The notes under the pieces: generated by a model
Databases searched by the model: none
What the model was told of the DNA's origin: nothing
The model's input: only the letters and a program-made list of their open reading frames with translations
Source of the DNA: an uncultured Fretibacterium sp.
GTDB lineage: Bacteria > Synergistota > Synergistia > Synergistales > Aminobacteriaceae
NCBI RefSeq assembly: GCF_963548695.1
Contig: NZ_CAUUWA010000025.1
Span: 1-31,907 of the forward strand
Length of the DNA stretch: 31,907 nucleotides
Reading direction: 5' to 3'
In this document: positions 8,262-15,711 of the stretch, piece after piece
Position numbering within the stretch: the stretch's first letter is position 1
How the letters are laid out: every line of letters begins with the position of its first letter
Translations under genes and position numbers: made by a program

Positions 8262-9179
8262 TTAGTGCAGCTTGATCCTCGGGTCGACGAACCCGAGGCA
8301 GATGTCCACGACCAGGTTCAGGAAGACCAGGAGCGCGCTGTAGAAGATCGTGACCCCCATGATGGTGGTGTAGTCGCGGTTGGAGATGCTGGTGACGAAG
8401 AACGTCCCCAGCCCCGGCACGCCGAAGACCTGCTCCACGACGAAGCTGCCGGTAAGGATCCCTGCGGCGAGCGGCCCCAGGTAGGTGATGACTGGGATGA
8501 TGGCGTTGCGCAGCGCGTGGATGTAGACGACCGTGCGCTCCCGGAGCCCCTTGGAATGTGCGGTGCGGATGTAGTCCTGCTGGATGACCTCCAGCATGCT
8601 GGACCGCGTCAGGCGTGAGATGAAGGCCATGGGGTACCCCGCCAGGGTCAGGGCGGGGAGGACGGCAGTGGGCAGTCCCTCCCAGAAGCCCACCGTCACC
8701 CAGCCCCATCGGTAGGCGAAGAGGTAGACCAGGGTCGTGGCGATGACGAAATTGGGGATGGTGATGCCCAGCGTCGCCAGGACCATCGCGCTGCGGTCCT
8801 GCCACCGCCCGCGCCGCAGCGCGGAGATGATGCCCGCCGGGATGCCGACCGCCAGGGCCAGCGCCAGCGCCATGGAACCCACCATCAGGGACACGGGGAA
8901 ACTGCCGCTGATGATCTCGTTGACCGTCATGCCCTCGTAGCGGTAGGAGGGGCCCAGGTCGAAACGGAGGACGTTCCAGAGATAGCGCCCATACTGCACG
9001 TAAAGCGGGTCGCTCAACTGATAACGTTCCATGATCTTGGCCATGATGTGCGGCGGAATGCCCTTCTCGCCCGTGAAGGGACCGCCGGGGATGGCCCGCA
9101 TCATGAAGAAGGTGAGGGTTATGACGACAAACAACGTCAAAAAACTGGTCCAGATCCTCTGGAAGATGTACTTTCGCAT
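8262..9179 (-). CDS. dppB: Peptide ABC transporter permease (DppB/OppB type)
   Basis: This 305-residue permease is the first gene of the transport block. The N-terminal MRKYIFQRIWTSFLTLFVV is the usual first membrane helix of DppB/OppB. The periplasmic stretch GPSYRYEGMTVNEII and the EAA loop in the C-terminal half (EQVFGVPGLGTFFVTSISNRDYTTIMG) fit the family, as does the final DPRIKL. GGGGAGGG precedes the ATG at 9179-9177 by about 9 nt. It pairs with DppC to form the translocation pore. The 209-nt region upstream holds a near-perfect palindrome and a terminator-like leader hairpin, which suggests that expression of the whole block is controlled there. Confidence 0.92.
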   Translation of the reverse strand: MRKYIFQRIWTSFLTLFVVITLTFFMMRAIPGGPFTGEKGIPPHIMAKIMERYQLSDPLYVQYGRYLWNVLRFDLGPSYRYEGMTVNEIISGSFPVSLMVGSMALALALAVGIPAGIISALRRGRWQDRSAMVLATLGITIPNFVIATTLVYLFAYRWGWVTVGFWEGLPTAVLPALTLAGYPMAFISRLTRSSMLEVIQQDYIRTAHSKGLRERTVVYIHALRNAIIPVITYLGPLAAGILTGSFVVEQVFGVPGLGTFFVTSISNRDYTTIMGVTIFYSALLVFLNLVVDICLGFVDPRIKLH

Positions 9180-9217
9180 CGTCCGAGACCCTCCCCATCC
9201 TTAACTAGGGTAAAGAT

Positions 9218-9269
9218 AAAAAATGAAAGGGGCCTTCAAGACGTCTCTCCCGCAAACGCATGAAGGCCC
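9218..9269 (-). promoter_or_regulatory. Terminator-like hairpin in the dppB leader (possible attenuator)
   Basis: On the minus strand GGGCCTTCA (9269-9261) and TGAAGGCCC (9238-9230) form a 9-bp stem around a loop of about 22 nt. A T-rich tail, CTTTCATTTTTT, follows. It lies about 40 nt upstream of the dppB start. It could terminate leftover mnmE transcripts or act as an attenuator for the peptide transporter. No known riboswitch is recognisable. Confidence 0.5.
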
Positions 9270-9288
9270 GGTCAGGAGAAATTCCTCA

Positions 9289-9319
9289 ATGATTATATCA
9301 TCAATGATGATATAATCAT
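9289..9319. promoter_or_regulatory. 14-bp-arm palindrome upstream of dppB (operator candidate)
   Basis: The arms ATGATTATATCATC (9289-9302) and GATGATATAATCAT (9306-9319) are perfect reverse complements with AAT between them. The site is AT-rich in a GC-rich genome and carries TATAAT in both orientations, so it could overlap a -10 box. It lies 110-140 nt upstream of dppB and after the mnmE terminator. A dimeric repressor operator is a reasonable reading. Confidence 0.6.
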
Positions 9320-9339
9320 CCACTCCCGGAGAATCCCGG

Positions 9340-9371
9340 AAAATGCGCCCCGCCGCCCTCGCCGCGGGGCG
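9340..9371 (-). terminator. Probable terminator downstream of mnmE
   Basis: On the minus strand CGCCCCGC and GCGGGGCG form an 8-bp GC stem with a 10-nt loop, followed by GCATTTTCC. The T run is short. It starts about 18 nt after the mnmE stop codon. Confidence 0.5.
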
Positions 9372-9388
9372 TTCGGCCGGGAGAGCGG

Positions 9389-10777
9389 CTACTTGCCCAC
9401 GCAGAAGCGGCTGAAGACGGAGTCGAGCAGCGCGTCGTCGCAGACGATGCCCAGAAGCCGTTCCAGAGCGTTGCGCGCACCCCCAAGGAGGCCCGCCACG
9501 ACGTCCTGTCCCACCCCGTCCAGGATCGCCGCCTCCGCCTCCGCCGTGGCGTCCAGGGCCTGGCGGATCTCCCCCAACTGGCGGGCCGTGACGTTGAGCC
9601 CGGCGTCCAGGGACCCGTTGCCCGTAGCAATCGCGAGGATCTCCTCCTTCAGGAGCTCCAGCCCCTCGCCCGTTTTGGCCGAGAGGGAGATAACCGAGCT
9701 CTCCGGGACGATCTCCCGGATGCCGTCCTCCGTCACCACATGCCCCTTGTCCACCTTGTTCAGGAGGACGATATGCTCCCGAACGCTCAGGGAGCGCAGG
9801 TACTCCAAGTCCTCGTCGTCCAGGGGAACGGAGCAGTCCAGAAGCCAGAGGCAGATGTCCGCCTGCTTCAGCTCCCGTCTCGTCCGCTCGATGCCGCTGG
9901 CCTCGATCTCGTCGACCGGCGTGCGCAGCCCCGCGGTGTCCACCAGGCGGATTGGGACGCCCCGGTAGGTGATGGCCTCCTCGATGACGTCCCGCGTCGT
10001 CCCCGGCAGCGCCGTGACGATGGCCCGGGACTGCTTCAGGAGCGCGTTCAGCAGGGACGACTTTCCCACGTTCGGCCGGCCCGACAGCACGACGCGGATC
10101 CCCTCCCGCAGCAGAAGGCCCAGGGAGCAGCGGTCCAGCAGGTCCTGCAGGGTCAGCTTGAGCGTCGCGGCCGCGTCGCGCAGCGACGCCTCGTCGAGGA
10201 AGGGGGCCTCTCCCTCCGGGAAGTCCAGCCCCGCCTCCAGGCTGCCCTGCAGCTCCAGGAGCTCATCCCGGATCTCCCGGACGAACTCCGAAAGCTCGCC
10301 CGAAAGCGTCCGGGCCGCCGCGCGCAGGGCCTCGGCGCTGCGCGACCGGATGATACCCAGCACCCCCTCCGACTGGGAGAGGTCGATGCGCCCGTTGAGA
10401 AAGGCGCGCCGCGTGAACTCCCCGGGCTCCGCGAGGCGTGCCCCGCGGCGGAGCAGGGCCTCCAGGCAGAGCTGCGCCACCAGGGTGCCCCCGTGCGTAT
10501 GGATCTCCACGACGTCCTCGCCCGTGTAGCTGCGTGGGGCCGCGAAGTGCACCACCAGCACCTGGTCGATGGGGCTCTCCGCGTCGTCCAGCAGGGCCGC
10601 CAGCCTCATCTCGCGGGGCGGCGGAAAGCCGTTCGGCCCAAAGCGCAGCGTCGTCCTCGCAAGGGGCACGGCGTCGGGTCCCGACAGGCGCACGATGGCC
10701 ACGCCCGCCTCGCCCCAGGCCGTGGCGATCGCCGCTATGGAATCAGAAAGCGCTTTCATGTCAGAAAACGCTTTCAT
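9389..10777 (-). CDS. mnmE: tRNA modification GTPase MnmE (TrmE)
   Basis: MnmE is a dimeric GTPase that, with MnmG, installs the (carboxymethyl)aminomethyl group on wobble U34 of several tRNAs. The protein has 462 residues, the normal length. The N-terminal formyl-THF-binding domain begins DSIAAIATAWGEAGVAIVRLSG. The G domain shows GRPNVGKS (about 230-237), TTRDV, DTAGLR, NKVD and SAKTG. The C-terminus ends CVGK, preserving the catalytic Cys motif of the family. The ATG at 10777 directly follows the upstream gene's stop (TGATATG), suggesting coupled translation. A second in-frame ATG 18 nt inside, in the next copy of an 18-bp repeat, gives a more family-like N-terminus (MKALSDSIAAIA). No mnmG is seen in this window. 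Confidence 0.95.
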   Translation of the reverse strand: MKAFSDMKALSDSIAAIATAWGEAGVAIVRLSGPDAVPLARTTLRFGPNGFPPPREMRLAALLDDAESPIDQVLVVHFAAPRSYTGEDVVEIHTHGGTLVAQLCLEALLRRGARLAEPGEFTRRAFLNGRIDLSQSEGVLGIIRSRSAEALRAAARTLSGELSEFVREIRDELLELQGSLEAGLDFPEGEAPFLDEASLRDAAATLKLTLQDLLDRCSLGLLLREGIRVVLSGRPNVGKSSLLNALLKQSRAIVTALPGTTRDVIEEAITYRGVPIRLVDTAGLRTPVDEIEASGIERTRRELKQADICLWLLDCSVPLDDEDLEYLRSLSVREHIVLLNKVDKGHVVTEDGIREIVPESSVISLSAKTGEGLELLKEEILAIATGNGSLDAGLNVTARQLGEIRQALDATAEAEAAILDGVGQDVVAGLLGGARNALERLLGIVCDDALLDSVFSRFCVGK

Positions 10778-10796
10778 ATCAGAAAACGCTTCCGTG
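10743..10796 (-). repeat. 18-bp repeat, three units, across the cca-like stop and mnmE start
   Basis: Units lie at 10743-10760, 10761-10778 and 10779-10796. The first two differ by two bases or so, and the third is more diverged at its end. On the minus strand the repeat encodes the last residues of the CCA-like protein in one frame and the doubled MKAFSD/MKALSD start of MnmE in another. Each of the two inner copies supplies an ATG. Confidence 0.8.
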
Positions 10797-12065
10797 GCGC
10801 AGCACCCAGGCCTCGGCCTCGGACCGACTGGAGACCCGGCCGGTCCCGACCGCCATATCCAGCCCGTTCAGGATCTCCCCAACCTTCCGCCCCGGGACCA
10901 GCTTCAGCAGGTCCATCACCTCGCCGCCCGTGAGGAAGCGGTCCGAACCGTCCATCTGCCGGGCCGTCGACGCGAAGCGCCGCAGCACCTGCTCCAGCCG
11001 CCAGCGGTTCCCCTTCACGATGTCGATGCTCGGGAAACGCTCCGCCAGCGCGCTGCACGACGCGAACTCGAGCGTCATACTCACGGCCTCCCGGCCGTAC
11101 CGCAGCACGTCCCTGCAGAGCTCCTCCTCGGTCCGGGGCGCATGGAGTGAACGGTAGTTCATGATGATCGCGGACACCCTGTCGGCCGTGTCCGACGGGA
11201 TGTTCCAGCGCCTGAGGTATCGGGACGCGAGGTCCGCCACGGGGCGGGGATCCTCGACGTCGAGAGACTTCGTCCCGACGCGGCAGAACAGCCCCGCCAG
11301 TGCGAAAGCGTCGTTCTCCCTGATCTTGCGGACCCGGAGACGTTCCTGGACGACCCGCAGCGTCGCCAGGGCGTGCTCGAAAAGGGTCAGGCCCGTCCTG
11401 GGCTCGACGATATCCTTGAGCTCCTCGAGCTCGGGCAGGAAGAGCGGGAACAGGCGGTAGCCGTCGCACAGGCGGACGAAGTCGTGGGGACAGCTGCGCA
11501 TCCCCCCCAGGATCTCGCGCCCCCAGCGCTCGGGGGCCGTTCCGCGGATGAGGCCGGGGTTCGCCTCGATAAAGCCCCGGACGTCCGTCTCGGTCTTCCA
11601 GAAGATGTCCATGGACAGCTCCGCGGCGAAGCGAAGCATGCGGACGATGCGCAGAGGGTCCCGGCGCACCAGCTCAATGTCGTCCCCCGTCAGGCGGATG
11701 ACCCGGTTACGGATGTCGTGGCGGCCGCCGAAGGGATCGACCACACCCCAGTCGCTGCGGAACGCGATGGCGTTCATACTGAAGTCCCTGCGAGCCAGGT
11801 CCTCCTCGATCGACCCGCCCTGCAGAAGGGCGACCTCGACCGGCATGTCCAGCACCTCCGTGCGAAGCACGGGAAAGCCGCCCACGGCGCCGACCGTCCC
11901 GTTCCCCAGCCGGGCAGCCAGGGCCTCGGGGCTACAGGACTCCGTGACCATGGACAGGACGTCCGGCTGGAGATCCATCGCGATCGTCCGCGCCGTATCC
12001 CCCACGAGCCAGGCCTTTCCCCCAGCCTCCTCCACCGCCTTCAGAGCGCTCATATAGCTTCTCAT
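10779..12065 (-). CDS. CCA-adding enzyme / poly(A) polymerase-like protein with degenerate catalytic site
   Basis: This 428-residue protein is built like a class II tRNA nucleotidyltransferase. It retains EEDLARRDFSMNAIAF, DPFGGRHDIRNRVIR and RRDPLRIVRMLRFAAEL, followed by the helical RNA-binding part and a region resembling the HD-like segment (LFEHALATLRVV). The expected head motif GGxxRD...DxD is altered to VGDTARTIAMDLQPDVLSMVT. The first glycine, the Asp after Arg and the second catalytic Asp are all missing. It may therefore be inactive as a nucleotidyltransferase, or have another RNA-related role. I use the ATG at 12065-12063, which follows GGGAGGTG. The gene is coupled to mnmE downstream. 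Confidence 0.75.
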   Translation of the reverse strand: MRSYMSALKAVEEAGGKAWLVGDTARTIAMDLQPDVLSMVTESCSPEALAARLGNGTVGAVGGFPVLRTEVLDMPVEVALLQGGSIEEDLARRDFSMNAIAFRSDWGVVDPFGGRHDIRNRVIRLTGDDIELVRRDPLRIVRMLRFAAELSMDIFWKTETDVRGFIEANPGLIRGTAPERWGREILGGMRSCPHDFVRLCDGYRLFPLFLPELEELKDIVEPRTGLTLFEHALATLRVVQERLRVRKIRENDAFALAGLFCRVGTKSLDVEDPRPVADLASRYLRRWNIPSDTADRVSAIIMNYRSLHAPRTEEELCRDVLRYGREAVSMTLEFASCSALAERFPSIDIVKGNRWRLEQVLRRFASTARQMDGSDRFLTGGEVMDLLKLVPGRKVGEILNGLDMAVGTGRVSSRSEAEAWVLRHGSVF

Positions 12066-12119
12066 TGCGCACCTCCCGGAATGCCGACGACCCGAATACA
12101 GCACAAGGTCCGTCTTCCC

Positions 12120-13043
12120 TCAGTTCCTGGCCATCCCCGTCCTCAGCGCCTCGATCTCCTCAAGGGACAGGTCGGTGAACTCCGCAATCTGCTCGGAAGG
12201 CAGGCCGCGCGCAAGCATCCGCCGCGCTGTTTCCGTCCTGTTTTTAGCCTCGCCCCTGGCCTCGCCCCTGGCCTCGCCCCTGGCCTCGCTCTTGGCCTCC
12301 TGGCTCTTCACGTAGTTCTCCCAATCGGACTGCTCCCTCTCCCGTATCAGATAATTTACCCACAGTTCGGGCGTCTTTACGAACGCCTCCTCCATGTTCA
12401 GAATTCTCCTGATGTCGGAGTCGTATGCCGCGATCTCGTTCAAAGCCTCGGTCTCTCCCATCGTACCCATGTACATCAACATCCTCTCCAGTCCCGTCAT
12501 CCTGTCGGGGGATTTCCCTCTCCCCAGCTTCCTCATCTTCGGAAGCTCGAGAAAGTGCATCTCAATCCCGCTGCAGTAGCACTTGTGGTTCTCCACGTCC
12601 AGCATCCGCTGGATGGAGTGGAAGGCGTCCGGCTTGTCGGGAAACGTATTGAAGTCCAGCACGGCGATGAACACGACCTCACCCAGCTGCCCGTAGGGCT
12701 CGCCGGCGACGATCTGCGAGGTGTAATTCGCGCAGGTGTAGAAGAGGCAGCGTTTGAGAAAATCATCCTCATCTCGAACTTGGACCTCGACCTGGAAAAC
12801 GCGTCCGTCGGATGTCTTAGCCCTTACGTCAAAGCGCGTCCCCTTTCCCTGGAGGATGGGCGGGTCTTGTTCTCTGTTGAGGTACTCGATGTCAGCGACA
12901 ATTCTCTCAGGGTTGTCCAGGACGTCGTTCAGGAAGCGTATAAGATTCGTCTTGTGCTGCCTCGAGGCGAAAATGTACTTGAACAGCCTGTCGTTCAGCC
13001 TGTTGAGGCCACTTTTCCCTTTTACCAACGCATCGTTCCTCAT
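12120..13043 (-). CDS. Rpn family recombination-promoting nuclease / PD-(D/E)XK transposase-like protein
   Basis: This 307-residue protein belongs to the Rpn/YhgA group, formerly called putative transposases (PD-(D/E)XK nuclease family). The N-terminus NDRLFKYIFASRQHK and LIRFLNDVLDNPERIVADIEYLN is typical. The nuclease core is visible as RFDVRAKTSDGRVFQVEVQ, giving the D...ExQ active-site pattern. The C-terminal half carries an ARGE repeat encoded by 12-bp units, then a typical short tail ending ARNL-like (TGMARN). Such genes occur in multicopy and promote horizontal gene exchange in E. coli. A TATAAT box lies upstream (13091-13086), so it is probably transcribed on its own, possibly running into the cca-like gene 55 nt downstream. 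Confidence 0.87.
   Translation of the reverse strand: MRNDALVKGKSGLNRLNDRLFKYIFASRQHKTNLIRFLNDVLDNPERIVADIEYLNREQDPPILQGKGTRFDVRAKTSDGRVFQVEVQVRDEDDFLKRCLFYTCANYTSQIVAGEPYGQLGEVVFIAVLDFNTFPDKPDAFHSIQRMLDVENHKCYCSGIEMHFLELPKMRKLGRGKSPDRMTGLERMLMYMGTMGETEALNEIAAYDSDIRRILNMEEAFVKTPELWVNYLIREREQSDWENYVKSQEAKSEARGEARGEARGEAKNRTETARRMLARGLPSEQIAEFTDLSLEEIEALRTGMARN
12247..12294 (-). repeat. 12-bp in-frame tandem repeat inside the Rpn gene
   Basis: Four 12-bp units sit at 12247-12258, 12259-12270, 12271-12282 and 12283-12294. Three are identical (GCCTCGCCCCTG on the plus strand) and the last has two changes. They encode a charged Ala-Arg-Gly-Glu repeat in the linker before the C-terminal helices. 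Copy-number change would keep the reading frame. Confidence 0.85.
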
Positions 13044-13085
13044 TGGTTCCCGCTCCCCGTGGTTCCAGTGATTTCACATAGCTCT

Positions 13086-13091
13086 ATTATA
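13086..13091 (-). promoter_or_regulatory. -10 box candidate for the Rpn gene
   Basis: A perfect TATAAT lies on the minus strand 43 nt before the Rpn start codon. The -35 region at 17-nt spacing is GC-rich and a poor match, so this is a partial promoter only. Confidence 0.4.
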
Positions 13092-13147
13092 GCGTGTTTC
13101 ATCTTTGACCCCGGCGCGGCGGTTCGGCTCGAATCTTCCCGTCGAAA

Positions 13148-14752
13148 CTACAGGAGGGCGGACCAGAGGCGTCCTACGGCGGCCTGCACCTTCCGGATGA
13201 GGGGCCTGTTCCTCCGGCCCGACAGGGACTCCTCCTCGCAGAGCTCCTGGTCGTCCAGGAAGGCGCTCTCCAGCTGGGCCGCCAGCTCCTTCGAGCGCAT
13301 GAAGGCCTGCACCTCGTAGTTGATCTCCAGGCTGCGCACGTCCAGGTTCGCGGTTCCGACCGAGGCGATCTCCGAGTCCGCGACCATCGTCTTGGCGTGG
13401 ACGAAGCCCCCCTTGTAGCTGAAGACTCGGACGCCGTTTCTCAGCAGCGTGTCCACGTTGAATTGCGAGGCCCAGAACACCAGGGTGTGGTCCGCCTTCG
13501 AGGGGATGATGACGCGCACGTCGACGCCGCTTCGGGCCGCGATGGACAGCGCGTTGGACAGCGTCTCGCCCGGGACGAGGTAGGGCGTCGTGATCCAGAC
13601 GCGCCGGCGCGCCGAGGCGATCATCTGAAAATAGCCGTCCGCTATGGCCCGGAAGGCGGGACCGGGTCCGCTGGACGCGATCTGGACCGGGACCCCTTTC
13701 GCAGTGCCCTTCTTTCCATCCTCCCCGCTTTCCGGCGTGGAGAACGGGGGCTCCGGCCCTCCGCACTCCGTTTTACCCGCTTTCCCGCCGACGCACTGCC
13801 CCCAAAGCTCCAGGAAGACGCGGTCCAGCTCGCGGACCGCCGGCCCCTCGAGGCGCAGATGGGTGTCGCGCCACCGGCCCATCCTGGGGTCCCCGCCCAG
13901 GTACATGTCCCCGACGTTCAGGCCCCCGACGAAGCCGACCCTTCCGTCAACCACGACGATCTTGCGGTGGTCCCGATGGTTCAGCCCGCTGCGGAACCGC
14001 GCGAAGGCCACCGGCATGAAGGCCCGGACCTCCACCCCGGCGGCCCGGAGCTCGCCGACGTACTCGCGCCCGATGTGCCAGCTCCCGACCGCGTCGTAGA
14101 GGAAACGGACCTCCACGCCCGCCCTCGCCCGATCGATCAGCAGGTCCTTGATCCGGGTCCCCAGCCCGTCGTGGGCCACGGAGAAGTACTCCATGTGGAT
14201 GGTGCGGCGGGCCGAGGCCAGGGCCTCCTCGATGGCGGAGAAGGTCCGTTCCCCGTCCAGCAGGATCCGGACCGAGTTGCCGTGGGTCGGGACGGCGCCG
14301 CTCGAGACCTCCAGCAGGCGTTCCAGGCCGTTCGCCGCCTCGGGCGCAGACCGGCCACAGCCGTTCTTCAAACGCCGGCGGGCGCTTCGGAACACGCGCC
14401 AGCGGTGCGGGACGCTCTGCACGTTGGGGCCGAAGAACAGATAGGCCGCGAGCCCGACGTAGGGGAAGAGCAGGAGCGTGAAGAGCCACAGGTTCGCGCG
14501 GTCCGGATTGCTCTCCTCGAAGAAGACCGTGAGCGCGGCCACGACGACGTACACGCCCAGGATCCAGTAGACGTAGCGCCGTACCGCATCCCACAGGGAA
14601 CGAAGCTGCCCCCAGACCTCCTCCGAGAGCGCGAGGCCCCCCTCGACCCATCGGACCGGGGACTCCCTGAGGGACGCGAGATAGCGCCAGCAGACGAACG
14701 CCGCCAGCAGAAGCAGCGCACACCCGACGACGGCCCTGAGGGAGATGCGCAT
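13148..14752 (-). CDS. cls: Cardiolipin synthase (phospholipase D family)
   Basis: This 534-residue membrane protein joins two phosphatidylglycerol molecules (or uses PG with another phospholipid) to make cardiolipin. The N-terminus has membrane segments at VVGCALLLLAAFVCW, YWILGVYVVVAALTVF and LWLFTLLLFPYVGLAAYLFF. The two PLD catalytic motifs are intact: HRDHRKIVVVD near residue 255 and HAKTMVADSE near residue 450, each with the HxKx4D pattern followed by a glycine/asparagine stretch. The stretch after HKD1 (GFVGGLNVGDMYLG) is typical of bacterial Cls. It is the last gene of the arn cluster. The ATG is only 11 nt from the arnD stop, with GGAGG overlapping the end of arnD. Co-expression with lipid A modification genes suggests envelope remodelling as a unit. 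Confidence 0.92.
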   Translation of the reverse strand: MRISLRAVVGCALLLLAAFVCWRYLASLRESPVRWVEGGLALSEEVWGQLRSLWDAVRRYVYWILGVYVVVAALTVFFEESNPDRANLWLFTLLLFPYVGLAAYLFFGPNVQSVPHRWRVFRSARRRLKNGCGRSAPEAANGLERLLEVSSGAVPTHGNSVRILLDGERTFSAIEEALASARRTIHMEYFSVAHDGLGTRIKDLLIDRARAGVEVRFLYDAVGSWHIGREYVGELRAAGVEVRAFMPVAFARFRSGLNHRDHRKIVVVDGRVGFVGGLNVGDMYLGGDPRMGRWRDTHLRLEGPAVRELDRVFLELWGQCVGGKAGKTECGGPEPPFSTPESGEDGKKGTAKGVPVQIASSGPGPAFRAIADGYFQMIASARRRVWITTPYLVPGETLSNALSIAARSGVDVRVIIPSKADHTLVFWASQFNVDTLLRNGVRVFSYKGGFVHAKTMVADSEIASVGTANLDVRSLEINYEVQAFMRSKELAAQLESAFLDDQELCEEESLSGRRNRPLIRKVQAAVGRLWSALL

Positions 14753-14763
14753 GGCCGCCCGCC

Positions 14764-15711
14764 TCAGCCCTCCACGGCGTTCTGGACGGCCACCGTACCG
14801 GCGCGCCCCGGGATCTCACGCATGACGACCTCGGACACGGGCAGCGATGCGGCCCCGCCGTCCGCCGTCGCCGCGGCCTCGGCCTCGACCAAAACCTCGC
14901 GCAGCGTCACGAAGGCCATCTCGCCCTCCAGACAGGCGTCCAGCAGCGCCTCGAAGACCCCGCACATCGCGCCGCCCTCCATCTCCGTATGGATGGTGTG
15001 GACGTTCACCCCCGGCTCCAGCAGGTCCAGGTACCGGTCGTTCACGGTGTCCGCGTCCAGGCCGTCCGTCCCCCAGAGCTCGTCCAGGGTCGGGAGCGTC
15101 GAGGGGATCTGCGGGGTGCGGAACGTCGTCCCGCCCATCCGGGGCAAAAACACCCGCGGTAAGGACGGCCCCGTCCCGCGGACGTCGCTGCAATAGGCGA
15201 AGCCCAGCTCGTCCTGGACGGCCAGGGCGTCCGGCGTCGTCTGCCAGCCCGGCGCGGCGCAGCAGGCCGGGGCCGTTCCCGACACCCGCTCGAAGAGCTC
15301 CATCGAGCGCGCGAACTGCTCGCGGACGGCCTCCCGGGAGAGCGACGGCAGCCGGTCCTGCCAGAAAACGTGGTCCCACGCGTGGACGCCGCAGTCGTGC
15401 CCTTCGTCCACCGCCCGGCGCAACAGCCCGGGGTCGGACTCCACGATCATCGGCGCGGGCAGCAGCGTCCCGTAGAGGAGGGTCTTCAGCCCATAGGTCG
15501 AGGGCGCCCGCGTGCGCAGCATCTTGGAGAGGAAGCCCCTTCGGAAGATGCGCCGCACGGCCTTGCCGGAGTTGTCCGGCCCCATGGAAAAGAAGATCGA
15601 GGCCCGGATGCCCCGGCGCTTCAGCATGTCCAGGAGCCGCGGCAGCCCCTCCCGATACCCCTTCAGCGTATCGACGTCGATCTTCAGCGCCAACGCGCAG
15701 TTGTCCGTCAT
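14764..15711 (-). CDS. arnD: ArnD-type deformylase (4-deoxy-4-formamido-L-arabinose-P-undecaprenol)
   Basis: ArnD removes the formyl group from undecaprenyl-phosphate-Ara4FN on the inner membrane, giving the Ara4N donor. The 315-residue protein has the polysaccharide deacetylase (NodB) fold. The metal site is visible in LKIDVDTLKGYREG (DVD) and GVHAWDHVFWQDR (HxxxH). Other segments match ArnD closely: SIFFSMGPDNSGK, TPQIPSTLPTLDELWG and NVHTIHTEMEGG. The length is about 15-20 residues above the E. coli enzyme. The start ATG overlaps the stop of the formyltransferase gene (ATGA, 15711-15708), showing translational coupling. The last ~35 residues, rich in Ala and Glu, are specific to this protein. 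Confidence 0.92.
   Translation of the reverse strand: MTDNCALALKIDVDTLKGYREGLPRLLDMLKRRGIRASIFFSMGPDNSGKAVRRIFRRGFLSKMLRTRAPSTYGLKTLLYGTLLPAPMIVESDPGLLRRAVDEGHDCGVHAWDHVFWQDRLPSLSREAVREQFARSMELFERVSGTAPACCAAPGWQTTPDALAVQDELGFAYCSDVRGTGPSLPRVFLPRMGGTTFRTPQIPSTLPTLDELWGTDGLDADTVNDRYLDLLEPGVNVHTIHTEMEGGAMCGVFEALLDACLEGEMAFVTLREVLVEAEAAATADGGAASLPVSEVVMREIPGRAGTVAVQNAVEG

Noticed and set aside
12247..12294. Possible CRISPR-like array
   Set aside because: Units are 12 bp with no spacers and lie in frame inside a protein gene.
11373..13319. 648-residue plus-strand frame
   Set aside because: Antisense to the CCA-like and Rpn genes; it contains no recognisable domain.
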